DNA of 55,507 bases, taken from positions 1 to 55,507 of the forward strand of contig CAKZOK010000042.1 of the NCBI GenBank assembly GCA_937136415.1, written 5' to 3'. This document shows, in pieces, positions 1-6,460 of this stretch. Every line of letters begins with the position of its first letter. Within the stretch, counting starts at the first letter, position 1. Both the position numbers and the translations under genes were made by a program. Below the pieces are notes generated by a model. That model saw only the letters and a program-made list of their open reading frames with translations, had not been told where the DNA came from and did not search any database. The stretch comes from an uncultured Cytophagales bacterium (GTDB lineage: Bacteria; Bacteroidota; Bacteroidia; Cytophagales; Bernardetiaceae).

Positions 1-289
1 TACTTTTTGTAATTGTTTCGAGGTAATATTTAGAAGGTGTTTGTGTGAGAAAAGATTCCATAATACCACTAAATGATGGATTGTAGGCAAAAAACATTAT
101 GTGTTGTTTTCCTTCATTCAAATAGTATGATTTCTGGATTCCCTCCACTACATAATATATGTAGCGTTCAGTTTTTCCACATTCGGTAATTATCGTTTTT
201 TTAGGTATTGAGTATTCAGACCAATGAGAGAGATACTCATCAAGAATTTTATCATCTACTTTATAAAAATTGGAAAGAAAAGATTTCAA
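1..289 (-). CDS. Crp/Fnr family transcriptional regulator, N-terminal part (cut by window edge)
   Basis: An open frame on the minus strand runs off the left edge. It translates to a cyclic-nucleotide-binding-type sensor domain: a stretch ending in LSHWSEY, then CGKTERYIYYVVEGIQKSYY, KQHIMFFAYNP and ESFLTQTPSKYYLE. The last block is typical of Bacteroidota Crp/Fnr-like regulators. The DNA-binding half lies outside the window. No ATG fits: an in-frame stop lies just upstream, so I place the start at TTG 289 with low certainty. It is divergent from the esterase at 518, which such regulators often control (inference). Confidence 0.7.
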   Translation of the reverse strand, partial: MKSFLSNFYKVDDKILDEYLSHWSEYSIPKKTIITECGKTERYIYYVVEGIQKSYYLNEGKQHIMFFAYNPSFSGIMESFLTQTPSKYYLETITKS

Positions 290-517
290 TTTTAAATTAT
301 TGTTAGCATTGATTGGTTATTTAGAAAAAAATAAGCTAAATCTTTTATTTTGCCTTGGCAATGGTCATTTTTGAAGAAAAACAAGACCTTGTCAATGACT
401 AAATAAAGAAACACAATTTTACTACACTACCGAACCAAAAATTATTGTATATTTATTTCCTTACTACTCATATACTAGCCATTGTGGCTAATTGTTAATT
501 AAAAAAAACAAAAATAG
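290..517. other. Divergent intergenic region
   Basis: This AT-rich spacer separates the Crp/Fnr-like gene (left, minus strand) from the esterase (right, plus strand) and must hold both promoters. A small hairpin TAGCC/GGCTA lies near 476-493. I see no clear Crp-type palindrome and no match to TAnnTTTG at a sensible distance. Confidence 0.4.
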
Positions 518-1405
518 ATGAAACAGAGCTTAATATATTATATTACCCTATTAGTGATTAAAATGAAAGGGTTAAAAAGGGAATTTAGTAAAGACCCAAT
601 CGATTACAAAAAAATAAGAAAAGAAGATGTTCATTATCCAAAAGGAATATTTTTTAAAAAAAACACAATACAAACTTTTAATGTTTTAGATTCTTTAATA
701 ACTGAAATAGGACTAAAACCAAAATCAGACAAACTTCTTATATTTATTCATGGAGGTGTATTTATTTCAGAACCAGCAAAGCATCATTGGGGTTCTATAA
801 AAGAAATAGCTAAGAAAACAGATTATAAAATTTGGATGTGTGATTATCCTAAATCGCCTGAAAATAAAGTAATAAAAATATCAGAAAATATAGATAATAT
901 TTACAAGAAAGCATTAGAAAAATATAAATCGAATAACATCACTTTTATAGGAGATTCTGTCGGAGGAACTTTAATAACCTGTTTAATCCAAAGGTTGATT
1001 AAGAAAAACATTGAATTGCCAATTAAAATACTGCTTATTTTACCAGTAATGGATGCAAGTATGTCTAATCCTGAAATTGAAAATATAGATAAAATTGACC
1101 CAATATTGTCTAAAATTGGAGTATTGAGTGCGAAAAAAATGTATGCCAATAATAAAGATTTAAAAAGCGAAATGATTTCACCTTTATTTGGTAGTTTTGA
1201 CAAATTTCCTAGCACAATTTTATTTCTTGCTGAAAATGACATTACTTATCCAGACCAAAAACTAGCTGTACAAAAACTAAATATTGCTAAAATTAACCTT
1301 GAGTTAATTGAAGGAAATAATATGCCACATATTTGGCCATTCTTGCCAGCAATGAAAGAGGCAAAAATAGGACTGAATGAAATAATCAGAATACTAAATA
1401 ACTAA
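518..1405 (+). CDS. Alpha/beta hydrolase, hormone-sensitive-lipase-type esterase
   Basis: The 295-residue protein has the marks of the HSL (alpha/beta hydrolase fold-3) family. HGGVF forms the oxyanion-hole motif, GDSVGG carries the nucleophilic serine, END in LAENDITYPD gives the acid, and NMPHIWP gives the catalytic histidine near the C-terminus. Family members hydrolyse short-chain esters; the substrate cannot be read from sequence. There is no signal peptide, so it is probably cytoplasmic. The ATG at 518 gives a normal family length. It is divergent from a Crp/Fnr-like regulator. Confidence 0.85.
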   Translation: MKQSLIYYITLLVIKMKGLKREFSKDPIDYKKIRKEDVHYPKGIFFKKNTIQTFNVLDSLITEIGLKPKSDKLLIFIHGGVFISEPAKHHWGSIKEIAKKTDYKIWMCDYPKSPENKVIKISENIDNIYKKALEKYKSNNITFIGDSVGGTLITCLIQRLIKKNIELPIKILLILPVMDASMSNPEIENIDKIDPILSKIGVLSAKKMYANNKDLKSEMISPLFGSFDKFPSTILFLAENDITYPDQKLAVQKLNIAKINLELIEGNNMPHIWPFLPAMKEAKIGLNEIIRILNN

Positions 1406-1561
1406 CCACACAATGTATATAAAACATAGTTAGTAAGTGCTACATTTTGCTAAGAACCTAAAATACAAAGCGTGATGCTTAAATACATTTGGGTTTGTAG
1501 TGAGAGGCTATGAACAGGTGGGGGGTAAAGTCAAAATCAAAAAACTGTACAACTTAAAATA

Positions 1562-1650
1562 CAAGAATACGAAAACCACGGCTACAAGCCGAATACATAT
1601 AAATCACTCGTTAAAAACGAGCGATGGCAATATTACGAGCCACAGCAGGG
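1562..1650. repeat. Two-hairpin repeat element A, copy 1
   Basis: This roughly 85-bp element recurs in direct orientation at 2361-2443. It has a hairpin CGGCT-ACA-AGCCG, a spacer containing ATACATATAAATCA, a second hairpin CTCGTT-AAA-AACGAG, and a conserved tail GCGATGGCAATATTACGAGC followed by CACAGCAGGG. Against copy 2 the first stem changes by a compensated pair (CGGCT/AGCCG against CGGCA/TGCCG). The second hairpin differs by one base in length, which breaks any shared reading frame. Selection therefore seems to act on structure rather than coding. It lies just downstream of the 58-residue gene ending at 1668. Confidence 0.75.
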
Positions 1651-1667
1651 GTTCAAATCGATTTCTT

Positions 1668-1844
1668 TTAAGATTTCTCTTCCTTTTTAATTTTTGGAAG
1701 TCCGTATTTAGCAATTATTTCATTTGCTCTTGCTAATTTTTCTGGAAATAGCGTTTCCCCTTTAGTTCGTCCTAATTTTTTGTCAATAACAATTATAGGA
1801 GTTTTTGAGCTGTTTAATTCTTCTATTTTTTTCTTAATGTTCAT
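1668..1844 (-). CDS. Small protein (58 aa), partner of the DUF6934 gene
   Basis: An ATG at 1844 opens a 58-residue frame ending in TAA at 1668. The protein starts MNIKKKIEELNSSKTPIIVI and contains LFPEKLARANEIIAKYGLPK. As I recall, small genes of this look often sit next to DUF6934 genes in Bacteroidota. It starts 10 bases after the DUF6934 stop on the same strand, so the two are almost certainly co-transcribed. No function is known to me. The two-gene layout recalls toxin-antitoxin loci, but nothing in the sequence proves that. It ends 18 bases from repeat A copy 1. Confidence 0.65.
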   Translation of the reverse strand: MNIKKKIEELNSSKTPIIVIDKKLGRTKGETLFPEKLARANEIIAKYGLPKIKKEEKS

Positions 1845-1854
1845 AGTATATTTA

Positions 1855-2343
1855 TTATTTTTTGGTAATTAAAAATGCCTCGTAATCTTCCCCAATTTCA
1901 AACTCTTCCCACTCTCCTTTTTTGTTAAAACCAAATATAATAAAATCTGCTTTTATTTCTGCTAAATTATTTGAAATACCCATTCTGTAAAGCCTTGTTC
2001 TTACATTTGTACTTCCTGTTGCTAAAATAGAAGCATTAGGGTGTTTTTCGATGAATGCGTAAATTGTCGAAGCTACTGTAGCTAAAACCTTAAAACTATC
2101 TCCATTGTTTGTAACAGATAGGTCGTTTATAGAATTTGTTGTTTCATCATAATCGCCAAACCCTAAATTATAAAGATTTTCAATATTTGTTTCCGTATAT
2201 TCAATTCTTTTCTTAATTCTACCTTTTTTTCCCTCACTTACAAACTCGTAAGTTATAAACTCCTCGTCTGATTTATATAAATACTTAGGTTTGTTCAATT
2301 TATTTTGATTGTTTAGTTTTGAATGGTGTTTCCAAATATACAA
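1855..2343 (-). CDS. DUF6934 family protein
   Basis: The 162-residue frame has the hallmarks of DUF6934: EFVSEGKKGRIKK, YNLGFGDYDE, NDLSVTNNGDSFKVLATVAST and TGSTNVRTRLYRMGI, ending EAFLITKK. The family is common in Bacteroidota and has no established function. The only ATG is at 2343. However, TATATTTG, the -7 consensus, overlaps the first three codons, so translation may really begin at TTG 2298, which gives 147 residues and an N-terminus more like other members. It sits upstream of a 58-residue gene, and the pair is bracketed by direct copies of repeat A. Confidence 0.8.
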   Translation of the reverse strand: MYIWKHHSKLNNQNKLNKPKYLYKSDEEFITYEFVSEGKKGRIKKRIEYTETNIENLYNLGFGDYDETTNSINDLSVTNNGDSFKVLATVASTIYAFIEKHPNASILATGSTNVRTRLYRMGISNNLAEIKADFIIFGFNKKGEWEEFEIGEDYEAFLITKK

Positions 2344-2365
2344 AAAATAAATTCTTGAAATACAA
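2333..2365 (-). promoter_or_regulatory. Possible promoter for the DUF6934 unit, reaching into repeat A
   Basis: On the minus strand TTG (2365-2363) is followed after 22 bases by TATATTTG (2340-2333). This fits the Bacteroidota pattern TTG-N17-23-TAnnTTTG. The TTG lies at the edge of repeat A copy 2, so the repeat could supply part of the promoter. Such matches are frequent in AT-rich DNA, so confidence is low. Confidence 0.35.
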
Positions 2366-2471
2366 AATCACGGCAAGATGCCGAATACATATAAATCACT
2401 CGTTTAGAAACGAGCGATGGCAATATTACGAGCCACAGCAGGGAAGAGCTTTTTTGCGAGCAACAGCAGGG
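2361..2471. repeat. Two-hairpin repeat element A, copy 2, with duplicated tail
   Basis: This is the direct copy of the element at 1562-1650. It has hairpin CGGCA-AGA-TGCCG, the same spacer, hairpin CTCGTT-TAGA-AACGAG, and the same tail ending CGAGCCACAGCAGGG (2429-2443). The tail is repeated once more, with one change, as CGAGCAACAGCAGGG at 2457-2471. It lies upstream of DUF6934 and next to the stop of the S1-domain gene (2525). Confidence 0.75.
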
Positions 2472-2524
2472 TATTGTTTCAAAATGATTTTTTTGTATCT
2501 TCAATTGTTTTTTATGATTTCATT

Positions 2525-4360
2525 TTACTGTAATTGAGTAGGTTCAAAAAGATTTGAACTATAACCTTCTTCTTTAAATCTATCCTTTATTAATTTAGTG
2601 AAATCACTTCTAATATTTTTCAAACATTTATATTTACCAACCTCTACCTCTTCAATGAAATTATATTCTTCTAGAAGGTATATCAACCAGTTTTTATTCG
2701 GAAATAATTCTGATAGTTTCTGATTAAATATAATACCTATATGACTATTAAAAGAGTTCAACGAGACTATAGTATTTATTGATATACGTTCAAATAAATA
2801 AATATAAAGCTTTTCTAAAAGTGTCATTTTGCTTTCTCTTAATTCTGTTAAACTGGTGTAGTTTGTTCTCACTTCAGTAATCTTTACTAATTTTCTTAAA
2901 TCTATAGGTTGTAGGATAATAACATTATCTTTAATTTTGGTTACTGTAGCCCTAAATTTAGTAATACCATCAAAGTCTTCTTTGTCAGCATATATAACAG
3001 AATATTGAGTTTTACTAGTTCCATATATATGTACTACAATTTTGTTTGGATGTCTCTGTTTAACTCTACAATCTACAACTTCCCCAATATTAACTTCTGA
3101 AATGTAATTTTTATTAAAAGTAACTAAATTAGATTCTAATTGAGTTAGAGATAAATAAATATTTTTTCTTATATAATCAACATAGATTATACGTAGCGTA
3201 ACTGGTTTTCTTTCTCTGAACTTACCTAATGTTTCACTTGGTACTTCATCAAATGGTAAAAGATGTGAATATGAGGCACTTATAAAATCTTTATTACGAA
3301 ATGTATAATACTTATGCCTTTTAGAAACATAATTCAATTTAATAAAACTACCTACTTCAAGAGTAGAAATATAAATTTCTGTTTGAGCTATACTATAAAT
3401 ATTAATAAAGTTTTTTTTATAAAATATCTCATAGGAGTCAAAACAATTATTTCTTACCTTAAACCTATAATCTTTAAAGTCTCTAAAAAGTAGTTTGTAT
3501 TTATAGTTTTTCTGAATATACATATAAAATACAATCTTAATTTTAATATCTACATCTTTATACATCCTATTTAAAATATCTACCTTCTTTTTTTCTGTAA
3601 TATAGTCAAACAGAGAGATAGCCATATAAATATTATTAATCTCTCCTATATTTAAGTGTTCATCTATCAAGCAAACATAATCTACTTTAAGTTTAAATAT
3701 ATTTATCCAATGTATTAAATTTTGCACGTTTTTAAATTCAACAAGTCGCTTATTAGAAATATCTTTATACTTAGATATGATAATTGAATCCTTGTTTTTT
3801 TTTAAAAAAAATAAAACATAATTTATTTTTACATCCTTATTTTTTATAAGCTCACTAAATATTCTATTAATATCATTTTTATTAAAAAAGAATAATTCTT
3901 TTTCATACAACTCAGACACCTTTAAAAAATCACTAATAAAATAGGGAGGGTTAGATAATAGTGTAACAATCAAAAATTCACTATAAGATTGACTTATAGG
4001 AATCTGACTGATCATCTGACGAATAATTTGTATATCTCTTCCTTTTACTCGTGTTAAAAAATCAGTGATTACATCAATCTTTTCCAATTTCAAAAGAACT
4101 AATAATGCTTTTAGGTAATATGAAGAGTTTGTATGCTCTTGTAATATTGAGTTACATTTAGAAAATATATTATTGCTTATCTCTTTTTCCTCCTCTACTG
4201 AACTTGTTTTACAGTCTGTTGCTAATAAAATATCTGTTTCTAGAAGGTTAAAAATGAAATCTTCTCTTTCTTCTTGTGTATCAAATAAGCCTGAATAAAG
4301 CTGCATTATTTGAGAGTAAGCAGGATCATTTTGTACTTGTTGTAAAACCTCATTTTTCAT
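2525..4360 (-). CDS. Protein with helical N-terminus and two S1-like RNA-binding domains; partner of the HEPN-NACHT gene
   Basis: I do not recognise this 611-residue protein as a named family. Residues 1-320 look all-helical and may form repeats. Residues about 334-407 follow the S1/OB layout (VGSFIKL, then HLLPFDEV, then PVTLRIIYVDY and KNIYLSLTQ). Residues about 424-487 form a second S1-like unit (IGEVVDCRVKQ, KFRATVTKIKDNVIILQP). The C-terminus is helical, perhaps winged-helix-like. The ATG lies 6 bases after the stop of the HEPN-NACHT gene, so the two are surely co-transcribed and perhaps translationally coupled. The NACHT protein lacks a long repeat domain, so this protein is a natural candidate for the sensing or RNA-binding subunit (inference). 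Confidence 0.65.
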   Translation of the reverse strand: MKNEVLQQVQNDPAYSQIMQLYSGLFDTQEEREDFIFNLLETDILLATDCKTSSVEEEKEISNNIFSKCNSILQEHTNSSYYLKALLVLLKLEKIDVITDFLTRVKGRDIQIIRQMISQIPISQSYSEFLIVTLLSNPPYFISDFLKVSELYEKELFFFNKNDINRIFSELIKNKDVKINYVLFFLKKNKDSIIISKYKDISNKRLVEFKNVQNLIHWINIFKLKVDYVCLIDEHLNIGEINNIYMAISLFDYITEKKKVDILNRMYKDVDIKIKIVFYMYIQKNYKYKLLFRDFKDYRFKVRNNCFDSYEIFYKKNFINIYSIAQTEIYISTLEVGSFIKLNYVSKRHKYYTFRNKDFISASYSHLLPFDEVPSETLGKFRERKPVTLRIIYVDYIRKNIYLSLTQLESNLVTFNKNYISEVNIGEVVDCRVKQRHPNKIVVHIYGTSKTQYSVIYADKEDFDGITKFRATVTKIKDNVIILQPIDLRKLVKITEVRTNYTSLTELRESKMTLLEKLYIYLFERISINTIVSLNSFNSHIGIIFNQKLSELFPNKNWLIYLLEEYNFIEEVEVGKYKCLKNIRSDFTKLIKDRFKEEGYSSNLFEPTQLQ

Positions 4361-4366
4361 AATTCA

Positions 4367-6151
4367 TTAGATTAGTGATTTTCCATTTTTTTGAGCATAT
4401 TCAGCAAAATAATAGAGTTGATGTAACTCATAGGTAAAACTATATTGGTTTTCAGTTTCAGTTAAAATATTCATATCTTCTGCAATTTTGAGAAAGTCTA
4501 GTAAATCTGTGGGAGCTAAACCGTCCTCTTTCTTTTCAGAAATCTGTAAACTATCTTTATATTCTTGAAGAATAGGCAAAATGTATTCACTTTTATCCAA
4601 ACTTGCATTAGCGTTAGTCAAACTTCGAGTTTCATACGCTAAATGACAAAGCAATAGATGGAATATATCTTTATCAAAATTACCCCTACGTTGGTTTCTT
4701 TCCCTGTCATATAAATAATTCATAAAAGCTCTAATAATTTTTCCTGTTTCACTAGGAACATTACCTTTATTACTAATAGCTACCGTTATTAGCATTTTAA
4801 GCATTAAAGGGTTAGAAGTAATTTTTCGCCACGCTTCATTATTTGCAACAGTTTCTAGTACTTTGGCTTTTACTTGTTTTCCATTTTTTTCTAAAAACTC
4901 TTCTACTTTTTTAGAGTTTAGTTTCTGTAAATCAAAAATAGGCAACTTTCTGTTTTTATAGTCATCATCAAAACTTCTACTTGTACTTTCATAAGATTGT
5001 GGACGTGTAGAAATTAGATAAAAATTCTTAGGAAAATCATTAAGCAACTGGATAATTTGTGTATTAACCGTAGAAATGAGAGTTTGTCGAACTTCATTCA
5101 ATCCATCAAAAAAGAAATTGATTTTGCCTTTTTTTAATAAATCTAACACTGAATTTTTATCAATATCTAAAGTTTTAATTGTTTTTTGCAATAAATTGTC
5201 TTTTTCAACAAAATCTTTCAGCACAAAAACTACAGGAATAGATTTTTGATTATCAATCAATGCGTCTTGTGCATCTAAATAAGCTAAATAACGTAAAGTT
5301 GTAGTCTTTCCCATTCCTAAATCACCACGTACTATCATTTTACGTTCTTCGACCTTATTTTTTCTCAAATAATCTATTGTGCCTTGACGCTTTTCTATTA
5401 TTTCTATATCAAAATCTTCTTCACTTTCTTCTTCTTCAATATATTCTGTAACAGATAAATCCATAGGAACAAGGTCATCTTCCAAGCCATCAATATGTAC
5501 AAATCCGATATTATTTTTCTTACTCCATTCTTTATACAGTTTAGTTTGCTCTTTTAAATAGCCTGTTAAATCATTTGGTTCTATTGCTAATTTCAAGGCT
5601 CTAAAATGCTTGTGAGTAGCGAAAAGATATATTATAAGAATGCTTTTAATTGAATCATAAAGTTTTGATTGATTCCATTCCCTACACTCGTGAGCTTCAA
5701 TATTTCGTAGCTGATATGTTTTTTGTAAATACTCTGCAAAGTGGCTTCGTTGATTATCTCTAAGTGGATTATTGAAGTTAATATTATTTGGATTAATACC
5801 TAATTCTCTAATTACTTGAGCAAAGGAAATACCTCTAGGATTTGCATTAAGCGTATGATAAAGACTATTTTCAACAATGAAAAGAACCTTTTTTAAAAAT
5901 GGTTCTATTTGAGCAAATTCTGGAAAATAAGCATTTTTATCAATCCTTTTAATATTTTCCACAAAGATTTTCTGTAGAGCATTAGGTACTCTTGTATTAA
6001 TACCATTTAGTTCTGTTTCATTTATAGGATATTGTAAGACCTTCACAAATAAACCTAAGGCTTCATTTATATTAAAATTAGCTTCGGTTTGTAAAATATC
6101 TTTAGTTTCTATTAAAATCTCAGCTTTAATCTCTTTCCAATTTATTTCCAT
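4367..6151 (-). CDS. HEPN-NACHT STAND NTPase, candidate antiphage protein
   Basis: The 594-residue protein joins a HEPN-like helical domain (about 70-195) to a NACHT NTPase (about 255-440). The HEPN part carries RNIEAH (R149-x4-H154), the canonical R-x4-6-H ribonuclease motif. The NACHT part shows Walker A GDLGMGKTT (G276-T284), Walker B INFFFDGLNE (D349), ISTRPQS, and SNPLMLKML typical of STAND helical domains. It then ends without LRR or TPR repeats. Bacterial NACHT proteins are known to defend against phages, usually by killing or arresting the infected cell. I chose ATG 6151; an in-frame TTG at 6172 lies inside a palindrome. The S1-domain gene follows after 6 bases. Confidence 0.8.
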   Translation of the reverse strand: MEINWKEIKAEILIETKDILQTEANFNINEALGLFVKVLQYPINETELNGINTRVPNALQKIFVENIKRIDKNAYFPEFAQIEPFLKKVLFIVENSLYHTLNANPRGISFAQVIRELGINPNNINFNNPLRDNQRSHFAEYLQKTYQLRNIEAHECREWNQSKLYDSIKSILIIYLFATHKHFRALKLAIEPNDLTGYLKEQTKLYKEWSKKNNIGFVHIDGLEDDLVPMDLSVTEYIEEEESEEDFDIEIIEKRQGTIDYLRKNKVEERKMIVRGDLGMGKTTTLRYLAYLDAQDALIDNQKSIPVVFVLKDFVEKDNLLQKTIKTLDIDKNSVLDLLKKGKINFFFDGLNEVRQTLISTVNTQIIQLLNDFPKNFYLISTRPQSYESTSRSFDDDYKNRKLPIFDLQKLNSKKVEEFLEKNGKQVKAKVLETVANNEAWRKITSNPLMLKMLITVAISNKGNVPSETGKIIRAFMNYLYDRERNQRRGNFDKDIFHLLLCHLAYETRSLTNANASLDKSEYILPILQEYKDSLQISEKKEDGLAPTDLLDFLKIAEDMNILTETENQYSFTYELHQLYYFAEYAQKNGKSLI

Positions 6152-6155
6152 ATAG

Positions 6156-6172
6156 TTGTTAGTTGCTAACAA
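6156..6172 (-). promoter_or_regulatory. Palindrome just upstream of the HEPN-NACHT start codon
   Basis: TTGTTAG-CAA-CTAACAA is a perfect 7-bp palindrome ending 4 bases before ATG 6151. It could be an operator half-site pair or an mRNA hairpin that limits translation. Tight control would suit a toxic effector (inference). Confidence 0.35.
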
Positions 6173-6201
6173 ATTTCTAAAAAAAGCACTTTTTACACAA
6201 A

Positions 6202-6238
6202 AAACACCACCAATTCCAAAAAAGAACCAATGGTGTTT
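6202..6238 (-). terminator. Hairpin, second copy of the metH terminator
   Basis: AAACACCA (6202-6209) pairs with TGGTGTTT (6231-6238), followed on the minus strand by a T-rich run. Sequence and flanks are nearly identical to the hairpin at 6401-6438, making a direct repeat of about 50 bp. It would stop minus-strand read-through from metH before the NACHT gene. Confidence 0.6.
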
Positions 6239-6272
6239 ACAAGATACGAAAAATAGTATTAAAATTTATTTG

Positions 6273-6378
6273 TATATTTGTGTCATACAGATTTAGTAAA
6301 GCCTCTTTCATTGATTGAAACGTAACTAAATACAAGACCTATAAAAGGAAGTTCATTAATTTGAACTTCCTTTTTTTA
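6273..6378 (+). ncRNA. Candidate small RNA with own -7 box and terminator
   Basis: TATATTTG (6273-6280) matches the Bacteroidota -7 consensus. About 65 bases downstream lies a strong plus-strand terminator: AAGGAAGTTCA (6345-6355) pairing with TGAACTTCCTT (6362-6372), then a T run. No plus-strand gene lies here, so the terminator needs another reason. The transcript would be about 90 nt, starting near 6287. I see no matching -33 box and cannot name the family. It lies between the two copies of the metH-type terminator. Confidence 0.4.
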
Positions 6379-6400
6379 TTCGATTTTATTTTGAATAAAA

Positions 6401-6438
6401 AAACACCACCAATCCAAAAAAAAGAACTAATGGTGTTT
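6401..6438 (-). terminator. metH terminator
   Basis: AAACACCA (6401-6408) pairs with TGGTGTTT (6431-6438). On the minus strand the stem is followed by a T run, 23 bases after the metH stop. Confidence 0.7.
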
Positions 6439-6460
6439 ACAATATACAAAAAATAATGAT

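Noticed and set aside
1640..1660. A tRNA T-loop-like string (GGTTCAAATC) at the end of repeat A copy 1
   Set aside because: No acceptor, anticodon or D arm can be built around it, and copy 2 of the repeat lacks the string.
1500..1736. A 78-codon plus-strand frame across repeat A copy 1
   Set aside because: Most of it is the hairpin repeat, and the frame is not kept in copy 2 because the second hairpin differs by one base. It also overlaps the 58-residue minus-strand gene.
1562..2471. Integron attC sites around the DUF6934 pair
   Set aside because: The repeats lack the expected core-site bases (GTTRRRY and its inverted partner), and no integrase gene is in the window.
2319..2537. Open frames on both strands across repeat A copy 2
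   Set aside because: They are translations of the structured repeat and resemble no protein; the real genes flank it.
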